This document shows positions 46,090-54,931 of a stretch of DNA of 57,648 bases, piece after piece. The stretch is from the NCBI GenBank assembly GCA_949430125.1, contig CASQMQ010000002.1, forward strand, positions 1 to 57,648, read 5' to 3'. The first letter of the stretch is position 1; each line of letters opens with the position of its first letter. A model generated the notes under the pieces. It was not told the DNA's origin, did not search any database, and saw only the letters and a list, made by a program, of their open reading frames with translations. The stretch comes from an uncultured Pseudomonadales bacterium (GTDB lineage: Bacteria > Pseudomonadota > Gammaproteobacteria > Pseudomonadales > Pseudohongiellaceae). The position numbers were made by a program, and so were the translations under genes.

Positions 46090-46662
46090 CTATTTGGTGA
46101 CGCGATTCTGGTATTCGGAGTTTCGCGTATCGATCCGTAGCATATCTCCAATATTAACGAACAAGGGCACCTTCACTACTGCCCCGGAACTTAGTGTCGC
46201 CGGCTTCGTGCCACCCTGTGCTGTATCACCCTTCAAGCCAGGGTCGGTGTCTGTCACTTCGAGTTCAACAAAATTTGGTGGAGTAACCGAGATCGGCGCT
46301 TCGTTCCACAAGACCATCGTGTACTTGTCCTGTTCCTTCAACCATATTTTTGCTTCAACGATAGCATTAGCGTCGGCAGCAACTTGCTCGAAGCTGTCAT
46401 CGGTCTTCATGAAATGCCAAAATTCTCCATCCTCGTATAGATACTCCATCTCCAGTTCCATGACATCAGCCGCCTCGATTGATTCACCGGACTTGAAGGT
46501 GCGCTCCCAGACTCTTCCATTAACGAGATTGCGCAGCTTCACGCGATCGAATGCCTGTCCCTTGCCGGGCTTTACCTTTTCAACTTCGATCATCGAGCAG
46601 GGTTCGGAGTCAATAAGAACCTTAAGCCCGGATTTAAATTCGCTGGTGGAGTAAGTCGCCAT
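46090..46662 (-). CDS. efp: Elongation factor P
   Basis: 190-residue translation factor that rescues ribosomes stalled on polyproline. KOW-like domain I carries the modification loop KPGKGQAF, with Lys34 counted from Met1 as the beta-lysylation site. OB domains II and III follow ([53 protein letters not shown]). Lys at position 34 and the adjacent epmA and epmB agree that this organism uses the beta-lysine pathway rather than rhamnosylation. It is the first gene of efp-epmA. Confidence 0.97.
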   Translation of the reverse strand: MATYSTSEFKSGLKVLIDSEPCSMIEVEKVKPGKGQAFDRVKLRNLVNGRVWERTFKSGESIEAADVMELEMEYLYEDGEFWHFMKTDDSFEQVAADANAIVEAKIWLKEQDKYTMVLWNEAPISVTPPNFVELEVTDTDPGLKGDTAQGGTKPATLSSGAVVKVPLFVNIGDMLRIDTRNSEYQNRVTK

Positions 46663-46829
46663 TTTTCCCTCTTAACGCTATTTCTGTAGAAGCCCGTTAT
46701 TTCGATTCGCAGTGATGGTCGAAACCAAGAACAACTTGGTATCGAAGACTGCAGCCTTATGTTGCTATGATGTGGCAACGGATACTAGCAAGTGCCCTTA
46801 TAAAATCAAACTATGTTTCGAGTTACAAA

Positions 46830-47846
46830 ATGACGAACCAATCTGTATCACTTATTCAATCAGATCGCGCGGAAACATGGCAGGAGATTCTATCCGATCT
46901 AATAACAGATCCGCAGGAATTATTGCGCATATTAAAACTTAATCCGGACACTAGCCCCTACAGCTTGGAAGCACTCACTCAATTTCCCCTGAAAGCGCCC
47001 AGACCCTTCGTAGAACGAATCGAAAAGGGCAACTGGCATGACCCGCTGCTACTGCAGATCTGGCCCTCTGTATTCGAGGAGAACCAAGCTGATGGCTTTG
47101 TAGCAGACCCTCTCAATGAGGAGGAGTTCAATCCGGTTCCGGGACTTCTACACAAGTATCAGGGGCGGGTGCTGCTAACAGCTGCCCCGCATTGCGCGAT
47201 CCATTGCCGTTACTGCTTCCGGCGCCATTTCGACTATCGGGCCAACTCCCCCAGCAGGGCTCAATGGGAAGAGGCATTCGCCTATATAGCTGCAGACAGC
47301 AGCATCGAGGAGGTCATCCTCAGTGGTGGTGACCCGCTGGCGATCTCGGATAAGCAATTTCATTGGCTGCTGCAGCAATTAGCGAATATAAAAGCACTTA
47401 CCACCGTCAGGATTCATACCCGTTTGCCTATCGTGATCCCGCAGCGAATAACCAGCGAACTAGTAAGTTGTCTGAATGAGACCCGGCTACGTGTCGTCAT
47501 GGTTGTGCACTGTAACCATCACCAAGAATTAGATAACGCGGTTACTGATAAATTCGACACACTAGACGACGTTGGCGTCACAATGCTCAATCAATCGGTT
47601 GTTTTAAAGGATGTTAATGACAACGCCGATGCATTGATCGATCTGAATAAGGCGCTTTTTCAACACAATGTACTACCCTATTACTTACATATGCCCGATC
47701 AGGTTGCCGGCACCGAGCACTTCTCTGTGACCGACGAACACGCCACCCAACTGATAAAAACCCTGCACGCTTCATTGCCGGGATACCTTGTGCCAAGGCT
47801 CGTGAGAGAGAACCCCGGGGAGCGAGGTAAAACAAGAATAGCTTAA
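46830..47846 (+). CDS. epmB: EpmB, EF-P beta-lysylation 2,3-aminomutase
   Basis: Radical SAM enzyme of about 338 residues that converts L-lysine to (R)-beta-lysine for EF-P. The Fe-S motif is Cys-x-x-x-Cys-x-x-Cys in HCAIHCRYCFRRHF. SAM-binding region VILSGGDPLAISD and TVRIHTRLPIVIPQRIT follow. ATG 46830 is chosen because the protein then starts like E. coli EpmB (TWQEILSDLITDPQELLRILKL within the first 40 residues); an in-frame ATG at 46767 would add 21 residues. It is divergent from efp, with the shared intergenic region of about 165 bp probably holding both promoters. Confidence 0.93.
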   Translation: MTNQSVSLIQSDRAETWQEILSDLITDPQELLRILKLNPDTSPYSLEALTQFPLKAPRPFVERIEKGNWHDPLLLQIWPSVFEENQADGFVADPLNEEEFNPVPGLLHKYQGRVLLTAAPHCAIHCRYCFRRHFDYRANSPSRAQWEEAFAYIAADSSIEEVILSGGDPLAISDKQFHWLLQQLANIKALTTVRIHTRLPIVIPQRITSELVSCLNETRLRVVMVVHCNHHQELDNAVTDKFDTLDDVGVTMLNQSVVLKDVNDNADALIDLNKALFQHNVLPYYLHMPDQVAGTEHFSVTDEHATQLIKTLHASLPGYLVPRLVRENPGERGKTRIA

Positions 47847-47860
47847 GGACATCGCTTGGG

Positions 47861-48334
47861 ATGGCACGTCGGCACACACTAGAACCCATTCAACATTCGC
47901 CAAACTCTCTAGACGGCCCGCTACTATCTGAAAGTACTCGCTGCCCTAGCGCCCGACAAGACAAGCGCCTGCGCAAGATCAACAAAAAGTGGCTTTTAAG
48001 AAAGATGCTCTGACGGGCCTGCTTGGTCAGAGATATCTCTGCCACATGATCGACCGCGTGCTCTGCAGACGAGTCGCTAGCGTGAAGTCTCACGGGCTAC
48101 ACTACGCCTGTTACAGTCGCAAGACTCGGATATGAATCAAGGCAAACTGGAGTTCTTGGGCTCCTTGATAGAAGGATAAGTGTAATCACTCCTAGGTTGG
48201 AACAACTCACTATTCTGCCACCACTATGGCAGGCCAATGTCGATTTCATACAGGGAAATTGCCTCCACCCGCCATCGACCTCTATGACATTTGAATTTAT
48301 CGAGACACAGACAGTAAGTTTTGCCTCTCGCTGA
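47861..48334 (+). pseudogene. GGDEF-EAL regulator relic (FimX-like?)
   Basis: Fragments of a cyclic-di-GMP protein in three reading segments. An ATG at 47861 opens a 50-codon reading with no domain. From 47992 another frame gives AFKKDALTGLLGQRYLCHMI, the beginning of a GGDEF domain. From 48167 the C-terminal EAL end reads DRRISVITPRLEQLTILPPL, WQANVDFIQGNCLHPPSTSM and TFEFIETQTVSFASR to TGA 48332-48334. A full protein would need over 400 codons between these points, so most of both domains has been deleted. A FimX-type identity is suggested only by its overall type; no signature residue of that subgroup survives. Confidence 0.6.
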
Positions 48335-48418
48335 GCAGGCCTCATTGACAATTTGGCTGGGGATGCACGCCGGTAACTGCTATTCTTAAAGCTCAGAGCC
48401 ATCATAGTTACCAACAGA

Positions 48419-49840
48419 GTGGTCGCGTTGCAAGAAGATCTCCCCCAGAATAGTTCGCCCGCCGGAACAAGCTCGGCGTCCGCCAAAAAGAATACACAGA
48501 TTTCCCGAACATTTGCCACTGCGGTCTGCCTGCTATTGTTACTCGCGATGTGCGTTTTCTGGCTGATAAGCAACTACAATACGCAGAATATCTTGCGCCA
48601 GCAGGCTGACAATCTCGGAAATATTCTAGCCCGGCAAACCGCCACACAGCTCACCGAGCTGGTGCTAGCAAGTGACCTGATCAGCATGAATGTCATCCTA
48701 GGCAACCTCGCTAGAAATTCATCAATAGGCGAAATAGCAGTAGTCAATATCGACAACGAGATCATCGCCGCCGCTAAAAGCGAATTGGAAACACCCGCAA
48801 CAATAATTCCCCTACCTATACAGCTCAATAGAATTCAAGCAGACTACCAAGCGCCAATAAATGTTGCAGGCTCAACAGCCGGCTATGTGCGCCTTAGCCT
48901 CGACCTGAGTTATATCGAAACTGGAATTGTGAATAACTTTCTATTCGTTGTGGCTGCTACCGTTCTACTCCTAATAGTTGCTGTCACACTTACAACAACT
49001 TATTTCCAATATCTGATTAGCTTTCCCGCAAACCTGCTCGCCTTTGCTATCAGCAATATAAGAAAGGGGGAGATTGAAACCTGTCCAGAGCCTAGCAACA
49101 ACAACGAGCTCAGCCTCGCCATTCGGCAATTCAATGCTACTGCCGAATTCTTGGCGCAGAACACCTTCCTAGATAATTTTGGGCACCGAAAGCCGGAGGC
49201 CGATCCGGAACAATTTACACCCAGTTACGGCACACAAGATGTGACTCTGCTATCGATCAAGATGGCCAATTTCCACTACCTCGCCTCTACACTTAGCGAA
49301 GGCACTTTGGTTAACCTCCTGAACAAGTATTATTTCTTCGCTGGCAAAGTTACAAAGCTGTACAACGGGAAAGTAACCTACTGCTCAGAAGATGAAATAG
49401 TTATTAATTTTTCTTCCGAACAACTAGAAGAAGAACAGGCTTTCTATGCCATCTGCTCCGGTCAATTGTTTCTGCAATTAGTAGGCGACCTGAATGATAT
49501 AGAGGGTGAGCATATAGCCGCGAAATTTAAACTTGCCGTGCACAGTGGACCTGCCGTCAGCGGATTGTATTCACCGATAACACAGGAAAAAAACAATCTG
49601 ACAGGAAAGACACTAGATGCAACTAGAAAAATTTGTGACGAAGCGCCAAATAATTCGTTGCTGATCAGTGAACACTGTTTCGACCATGCCGGTGCTGCAG
49701 CTCGAATCGATGCTGAGGAATTTTCGGTCATAGACGATGGCATGGAAATGAAGACCTACTTAAGCAACGGCCCAATGTCGGACAATTCCCCCCTACTCGA
49801 ACGACAAGCCATGCAATTAGCCACGCTGTACTCTGACTAA
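48419..49840 (+). CDS. AhpA/Smp-like membrane protein with degenerate cyclase domain
   Basis: 473 residues. Helix 1 is TFATAVCLLLLLAMCVFWLIS, followed by a periplasmic domain of about 110 residues of the AhpA/Smp type (LGNILARQTATQLTELVLASD, IGEIAVVNIDNEIIAAA), helix 2 (FLFVVAATVLLLIVAVTLTT), a HAMP-like linker and a C-terminal class III nucleotide-cyclase-like domain. In that domain the metal-binding Asp is lost: VTLLSIKMANFHYLA stands where active enzymes have an Asp. Catalysis is therefore unlikely and a sensory or scaffold role more likely. The start is GTG 48419 or TTG 48428. It directly follows the GGDEF-EAL relic, and the two may once have formed one signalling unit. Confidence 0.7.
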   Translation: MVALQEDLPQNSSPAGTSSASAKKNTQISRTFATAVCLLLLLAMCVFWLISNYNTQNILRQQADNLGNILARQTATQLTELVLASDLISMNVILGNLARNSSIGEIAVVNIDNEIIAAAKSELETPATIIPLPIQLNRIQADYQAPINVAGSTAGYVRLSLDLSYIETGIVNNFLFVVAATVLLLIVAVTLTTTYFQYLISFPANLLAFAISNIRKGEIETCPEPSNNNELSLAIRQFNATAEFLAQNTFLDNFGHRKPEADPEQFTPSYGTQDVTLLSIKMANFHYLASTLSEGTLVNLLNKYYFFAGKVTKLYNGKVTYCSEDEIVINFSSEQLEEEQAFYAICSGQLFLQLVGDLNDIEGEHIAAKFKLAVHSGPAVSGLYSPITQEKNNLTGKTLDATRKICDEAPNNSLLISEHCFDHAGAAARIDAEEFSVIDDGMEMKTYLSNGPMSDNSPLLERQAMQLATLYSD

Positions 49841-49878
49841 GTTGTAAAGATTAAAATTTGACGCCAGGAGATTACTAA

Positions 49879-50009
49879 ATGAATTACCCGCTACTTAATG
49901 AATGGCTTACCTATCTACGAATCTAGGTATCCTTGTTGGTATTATGTTTCTTATTATCGAGATAAAACAAAACACTGAGCTCCATAAGTCAGACTCAAGA
50001 AAGCGATAG
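49879..50009 (+). pseudogene. Relic of a small single-helix membrane protein
   Basis: An ATG at 49879 (ribosome site CAGGAG) reads MNYPLLNEWLTYL and then TAG. A frame shifted by one base continues TNLGILVGIMFLIIEIKQNT and ends ELHKSDSRKR at TAG 50007-50009. The pattern (one hydrophobic helix followed by E-I-x-Q-N-T) is common at the N-terminus of a family of membrane proteins of about 150 residues in marine bacteria. Here the rest of the gene is missing. Confidence 0.45.
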
Positions 50010-50359
50010 ATTCGAATGATTAAGAATCCTTGCTAGTAGCTTTAGATAAGCATGATATTCTCCAAAATCGGGAGATTCGGAAGTACTTTCCCAAGCCGAC
50101 CAGTATAGGCTAATTTTCATTTTTGCTATTGACATACGCTACAGAGAATTTTAATACTTTCAAGACAAAAGAAGCTCTCTTGATGAGAGCAACCGAGATG
50201 ACGGGATCGGTCTCCCCTAGATCGAGTTGACACTGCGTAACAATTAAATCAAACAGGAAGCAACTAATACCGTTTTTTCTTTGCATATGCCAAGGCCAAA
50301 ACCTAGTCCCGAACAATAGGGTCCTAGCTAAACTGAATAACTTTGTGATTGACTCAACT
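50010..50359. other. Gene-free AT-rich interval
   Basis: About 350 bp between the membrane-protein relic and the PhyH gene. A minus-strand frame across 50110-50463 has no recognisable domain and overlaps the start of PhyH, so it is not called. No repeat, tRNA or clear terminator was seen. It may contain the PhyH promoter and remains of the relic gene. Confidence 0.4.
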
Positions 50360-51337
50360 ATGCTATCAAGCTCGCAAATACAAACATGGAAAGAAGAAGG
50401 GGCTGTTATCTTCCAGCTACCTGCACAAGTAGTTGATCCAGCGCTTAAGTGGCTCAATATCAATTTTACAATAGATCAGATGGACGGCAATCATTTTGAT
50501 TTTGGTAATCCTGACAAAAAGTTCGAATTTCCAACATTTATAAATCCTCTAGACGATCTAGTACTTAGTGAACCGCTAATTTTAGCGGCTCAAGAATTAC
50601 TCGACACACAAGATGTGCGGCTAATTCAGGCAGATCTATGGCCTAAAATCGGCGTGACTAACGAGAACCATGATGCTCAGGCAAACACTGATCAGCGGAT
50701 GCACATGGACTACGGTAATAACACAGTGTTGCATCCACAATGGGATACACCGGATGTGGTAGCTGCAGTTGTTTATTACGATGACAGTGAAGAGACTGGA
50801 GGCGAAACAGGTTATGTCACGCGGCGCGGAATAGATGACCCGGTGTATCAAGCACCTTATGTAAATATGCCAGGCCAAGCGGCTAATCCTTTTTTCAATG
50901 ACCGAGCAACTGTGGAAAATTGGTTTAAAGAAAACGATCCCAATATTTATGATCTCAGACGACAACTTTACGAGCGAGAGCAAGTTGTGCAGTTTAAGCC
51001 TGGTACTATTTTATTTTACCGTCACGATTTGTGGCACCGAGGTCGTCCGCTAGTGGCAGGCAAGCTTCGCCGAGTACACAACCTAGCTTGGAAACGTGCT
51101 GACGCACGGGGTATTAGTCATTGGAATGAGGGATTTTCACGAAAAAGTTACTACGGAAATGTTGAATCACTAATCGCTCGTAGTACGCCACTGCAGCGCA
51201 GTGTATTGGACTTTCCTTTGCCTGGCGATGATTATTGGAATCTAGAAAAATTAAGGAATGTAGAGGCGCGGTTTGCCAATTACGGATTTGACGCGTCAGT
51301 ATATCTTGACAAATTGAAAACAAAGCCTAGCTTATGA
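50360..51337 (+). CDS. Phytanoyl-CoA dioxygenase (PhyH) family Fe(II)/2-oxoglutarate oxygenase
   Basis: About 325 residues. The metal-binding pair His-x-Asp lies in QRMHMDYGNNTVL and the distal His in LFYRHDLWHRGRP, where an Arg of the Arg-Gly-Arg stretch could bind 2-oxoglutarate. N-terminal segment SSSQIQTWKEEGAVIFQLP is typical of PhyH proteins. ATG 50360 is preferred; GTG 50345 would add five residues, and neither has a convincing ribosome site. The substrate is unknown; the family hydroxylates diverse small molecules. The gene looks more AT-rich than its neighbours and is bordered by a gene relic upstream, so acquisition by transfer is possible. Confidence 0.82.
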   Translation: MLSSSQIQTWKEEGAVIFQLPAQVVDPALKWLNINFTIDQMDGNHFDFGNPDKKFEFPTFINPLDDLVLSEPLILAAQELLDTQDVRLIQADLWPKIGVTNENHDAQANTDQRMHMDYGNNTVLHPQWDTPDVVAAVVYYDDSEETGGETGYVTRRGIDDPVYQAPYVNMPGQAANPFFNDRATVENWFKENDPNIYDLRRQLYEREQVVQFKPGTILFYRHDLWHRGRPLVAGKLRRVHNLAWKRADARGISHWNEGFSRKSYYGNVESLIARSTPLQRSVLDFPLPGDDYWNLEKLRNVEARFANYGFDASVYLDKLKTKPSL

Positions 51338-51399
51338 ACTTACCATTTTTACGTTTGGGAGAATCCCTGCATTAGGCGATTAAAACACAGGAGCAACTC

Positions 51400-52482
51400 A
51401 TGACCATAAAGCTAGCACTACTCAAACTCCACTCGCTCTGTCTAGTTCTGATAATCAGCGTTATTAGCTCCCAATTAATTGCTCAAAGCGAGAATGAGCA
51501 ATCACCGATTGAAGGGGCCAGCTTTCGTTTTATTGAAAGTAATGGAATTACTATGCGCATCGCCGAAATGGGCGATTCCGGTCCCTTGTTATTACTAGCT
51601 CATGGCTGGCCAGAGTCTTGGTACTCTTGGCGGCACCAGATTGTATCTTTAGCGAATGCTGGCTATCGGGTCGTAGCCCCTGACATGCGAGGCTTTGGTG
51701 AATCCCAGGCTCCAGCTGATGTTGACGACTATGATGTGATACACACATCCGCTGATCTGGTTGGGATCTTGGATGCGCTTGAAGAGGAAACAGCTGTCCT
51801 AGTGGGCCATGATTGGGGAGCAATCGTCGCTTGGCAAACCGTGCTGATGCATCCTACACGTTTCACAGCACTGATTAGCATGAGCGTCCCCTATAGCGGT
51901 CGAGCGGCACAATCGCCTATAGAGCGTATGAGACAAGCCGCCGGCGATAATTTTCACTATATTGTCTATCACAATGAGCCCGGGGGCGTAGCCGAAGCTG
52001 AATACGATGCGAATCCACGAGGCCTGATTAGCCATGTGTATTTAGGTATAGCAGCAAACTCCGAAACACTGCCCCCGAAGGTGACTGACCCGTTACGATC
52101 TGCTGGGGGCTGGATAGATCGACTCGGCGCACCTATTCGCTTACCCGACTGGCTGACCGAGAACGACCTTAATTACATCGTATCTCAGTTTGAAAAAGCT
52201 GGCTTTCGCGGAGGCGTGAATTACTATCGAAACTTTCATCGCAATTGGGAAATCACTGAACATCTCAGCGACAAGAAGATCAGCATACCCACTCTATTTA
52301 TTGCAGGCGAAGAAGATTTTGTAATTGGCGGCTCTACCAAGGAACAGCTCACTGCATCGATGAGTCGCGTAGTAGAAGATCTTCGTGATGTAGTTCTTAT
52401 TCCAGATACTGGCCATTGGGTGCAACAAGAGGCTCCTCTGGCGACAACCGCAGCCATGCTAAAATTTTTGAATGGCCTTTAG
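51400..52482 (+). CDS. Secreted epoxide hydrolase-like alpha/beta hydrolase
   Basis: 360 residues with a signal peptide (SLCLVLIISVISSQLIAQ). Core motifs of alpha/beta-fold epoxide hydrolases are present: LLLLAHGWPESWYSWRHQI (oxyanion HGWP), nucleophile Asp in VGHDWGAIVAWQ, a cap-domain Tyr in GGVNYYRNFHRNWE, acid region FIAGEEDFVIGG and catalytic His in DTGHWVQQEAP. The His-Asp-Trp nucleophile elbow favours epoxide hydrolase over haloalkane dehalogenase, though the two overlap. AGGAG precedes ATG 51400. It follows PhyH by 62 bp and may be co-transcribed. A 19-bp hairpin lies after the stop. Confidence 0.87.
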   Translation: MTIKLALLKLHSLCLVLIISVISSQLIAQSENEQSPIEGASFRFIESNGITMRIAEMGDSGPLLLLAHGWPESWYSWRHQIVSLANAGYRVVAPDMRGFGESQAPADVDDYDVIHTSADLVGILDALEEETAVLVGHDWGAIVAWQTVLMHPTRFTALISMSVPYSGRAAQSPIERMRQAAGDNFHYIVYHNEPGGVAEAEYDANPRGLISHVYLGIAANSETLPPKVTDPLRSAGGWIDRLGAPIRLPDWLTENDLNYIVSQFEKAGFRGGVNYYRNFHRNWEITEHLSDKKISIPTLFIAGEEDFVIGGSTKEQLTASMSRVVEDLRDVVLIPDTGHWVQQEAPLATTAAMLKFLNGL

Positions 52483-52511
52483 GAAGTTGACGATCGCTTG
52501 TCTACTTTCAG

Positions 52512-52562
52512 ACAGATTGAAGCCTAGCCTGACACTGCCTGTTAGGCTAGGCTTCAATCTGT
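52512..52562. terminator. 19-bp perfect inverted repeat between convergent genes
   Basis: ACAGATTGAAGCCTAGCCT at 52512-52530 pairs without mismatch with 52544-52562, loop of 13 bases. There is no T tract on either strand, so it is terminator-like rather than a standard intrinsic terminator. It separates the epoxide hydrolase (+) from parC (-). Confidence 0.6.
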
Positions 52563-52587
52563 ACAAATAAGTATAGAGGCTAAATTT

Positions 52588-54861
52588 CTAATCGCTCTGC
52601 GGCTCTGCCTTAGAAACAACTTCAATCCGATCTACATTCTGGAATCCACGCGGTAGCTTGTTTCCACGTCGTCCCCTCTCGCCTTGATAGTGCTGCAGAT
52701 CTGCAGGCTTAAGATTGTGGTGCCGTTTCCCTGCATGAACAGTTAGGGTATCTTTTGCCGTTAAGACTGTTAGTGCAACTACGAATTCTATCCGCTCTGC
52801 GACACGCGCCGTGGGAATGCTAATAATCTTGTTGCCTTTACCTTTCGCCAAGCGCGGTAGTTCTGCGATCGGAAACATCAACATGCGGCCTTCATTGGTA
52901 ATAGCTACGATCAGATCTTTCGTGTAGTCATTCACCATTCGCGGCGCCAATACTTTCCCGCCCTTTGGTGCCCTAAGCACAACCTTACCCGACTTGTTCT
53001 TGCTGATTAGGTCGCCGACCTTACCCACGAACCCGTATCCGGCATCACTTGCGAGCAAGACATCTTTATCGTCCTCCCCTATCACCACACCTTCGAATGT
53101 TGCGCCCGACGGTGGATTTACCTTTCCTGAGACTGGCTCACCCTGACCTCGTGCGGACGGCAGGCTGTGTGCGGGTAAAGAATACGCGCGCCCAGTGGAA
53201 TCCATAAATATGGCGAGCTGATTGCTCTTACCTCGCGCTGCGATCTTAAAAGAATCCCCGGACTTGTACTGTAGCGATGCAGGGTCAACTTCGTGGCCTT
53301 TCGCCGCACGCATCCAGCCTCTGTCGGACAATACTATTGTGACCGGCTCGGTAGAGATTAGTTCGGTGTGGGCGAATGCCTTGGCCTCTTCTCTGATAAC
53401 AAGAGGAGTGCGGCGATCATCACCAAATTTTTCGGCATCGGCTTTTATCTCACTCTTGATAAATGTCTTCAATCGAACTGCGGAACTAAGCAACTGCTCC
53501 AAGCCCTTTCTCTCAGCGGCTAATTCTTTCTGCTCCGCGACAATTTTTATCTCTTCAAGCTTCGCTAGTTGGCGTAATTTTAATTCTAGGATTGCTTCTG
53601 CTTGACGATCAGAAATTTTAAATTTCTTAATGAGTGCTGGCTTCGGCTTATCTTCTTTACGAACGATCTTGATAACTTCATCGATATTCAAGAATGCAAC
53701 GAGCAGCCCCTCAAGGATATGCATGCGATCAACGATCTTGTCCAAACGAAATTGCAGGCGTCTACGTACAGTTTCGGTGCGGAACTGCAGCCATTCTTTA
53801 AGCAAGCTGAGGATGTCTTTAACTTGAGGCCGCTTGTCGATTCCAATCATGTTGAAATTTACGCGATAGTTCTTCTCTAAATCAGTCGTGGAATAAAGGT
53901 GTGACATGATGGCATCGATATCGGCACGATTCGATTTCGGCACGACGATGATGCGAGTTGGATTCTCGTGATCCGACTCATCGCGCAAGTCGACCACCAT
54001 CGGCAACTTCTTTTTCTGCATCTGCGCGGCGATCTGCTCTAGCACCTTTGCACCAGAAACCTGAAAGGGTAACGCGTTGATGAGGATCTCGCCGTTCTCT
54101 TTGATATAGGTCGCACGCGCCTTCAGCGAACCACGGCCAGTCGTGTACAACTCTTCAATATCACTCTTTGGGGTGATCAGCTCAGCTTCTGTTGGGTAGT
54201 CCGGCCCCTTGATGATCTTGCATATATCTTTGATCGTCGCCTTAGGCTTATCCAAGAGATGAATACAGGCTTCCGCTACTTCTCTTAGATTGTGAGGAGG
54301 AATGTCAGTCGCCATACCAACCGCTATGCCGCTGCCTCCATTGAGCAAAACATTGGGCAATCGCGCCGGTAGAACTTCGGGCTCTTCTAAGGTGCCGTCG
54401 AAATTTGCCTTCCAATCGACGGTGCCTTGAGCAAGCTCACCGAGAAGTACATCGGCGTAGCCCTGCAATCGAGATTCGGTATAACGCATTGCAGCGAATG
54501 ATTTCGGATCGTCTTGCGAGCCCCAATTACCCTGACCATCTACCAGTGGATATCGGTAGGTGAAGGGCTGCGACATCAATACCATCGCTTCATAACAGGC
54601 CGAGTCGCCATGTGGGTGGAATTTACCGATCACGTCGCCAATGGTTCGCGCCGACTTTTTAAATTTTGCGCTCGCCTTCAGTCCCAGTTCGGACATGGCA
54701 TAAACGATGCGACGCTGCACCGGTTTCAAACCATCGCCTATATTGGGCAGGGCTCGATCGTTAATTACGTACATCGAATAGTTCAGATAGGCCTGTTGCG
54801 TATAAGTCTTTAACGCAATCTGTTCGATGCCATCTTCACTAATTGTGATTTCTTCGTTCAT
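52588..54861 (-). CDS. parC: DNA topoisomerase IV subunit A
   Basis: 757-residue ParC (E. coli 752), the DNA-cleaving subunit of topoisomerase IV needed for chromosome decatenation. Catalytic Tyr is in [14 protein letters not shown] at about residue 120. The quinolone-determining region reads [14 protein letters not shown], with Ser and Glu at the positions equivalent to E. coli Ser80 and Glu84, the wild-type state. Coiled-coil and beta-pinwheel C-terminal domain follow ([32 protein letters not shown]). parE lies 70 bp upstream on the same strand. Confidence 0.97.
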   Translation of the reverse strand: MNEEITISEDGIEQIALKTYTQQAYLNYSMYVINDRALPNIGDGLKPVQRRIVYAMSELGLKASAKFKKSARTIGDVIGKFHPHGDSACYEAMVLMSQPFTYRYPLVDGQGNWGSQDDPKSFAAMRYTESRLQGYADVLLGELAQGTVDWKANFDGTLEEPEVLPARLPNVLLNGGSGIAVGMATDIPPHNLREVAEACIHLLDKPKATIKDICKIIKGPDYPTEAELITPKSDIEELYTTGRGSLKARATYIKENGEILINALPFQVSGAKVLEQIAAQMQKKKLPMVVDLRDESDHENPTRIIVVPKSNRADIDAIMSHLYSTTDLEKNYRVNFNMIGIDKRPQVKDILSLLKEWLQFRTETVRRRLQFRLDKIVDRMHILEGLLVAFLNIDEVIKIVRKEDKPKPALIKKFKISDRQAEAILELKLRQLAKLEEIKIVAEQKELAAERKGLEQLLSSAVRLKTFIKSEIKADAEKFGDDRRTPLVIREEAKAFAHTELISTEPVTIVLSDRGWMRAAKGHEVDPASLQYKSGDSFKIAARGKSNQLAIFMDSTGRAYSLPAHSLPSARGQGEPVSGKVNPPSGATFEGVVIGEDDKDVLLASDAGYGFVGKVGDLISKNKSGKVVLRAPKGGKVLAPRMVNDYTKDLIVAITNEGRMLMFPIAELPRLAKGKGNKIISIPTARVAERIEFVVALTVLTAKDTLTVHAGKRHHNLKPADLQHYQGERGRRGNKLPRGFQNVDRIEVVSKAEPQSD

Positions 54862-54931
54862 TAAATTCTCGGTTTCTGTTCTCTAATAACTAATTTACTT
54901 TGACACTAGGGCGCAGAGCCCTCGTAACTAT

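Noticed and set aside
46094-46654. 186-codon plus-strand frame
   Set aside because: Exact antisense of efp, a well-established gene.
48097-48573. 158-codon minus-strand frame
   Set aside because: It runs opposite the EAL relic and the start of the AhpA-like gene, has no coherent domain or signal, and reflects the reverse complement of real plus-strand coding sequence.
50110-50463. 117-codon minus-strand frame before PhyH
   Set aside because: It overlaps the PhyH start, has no recognisable domain and no ribosome site.
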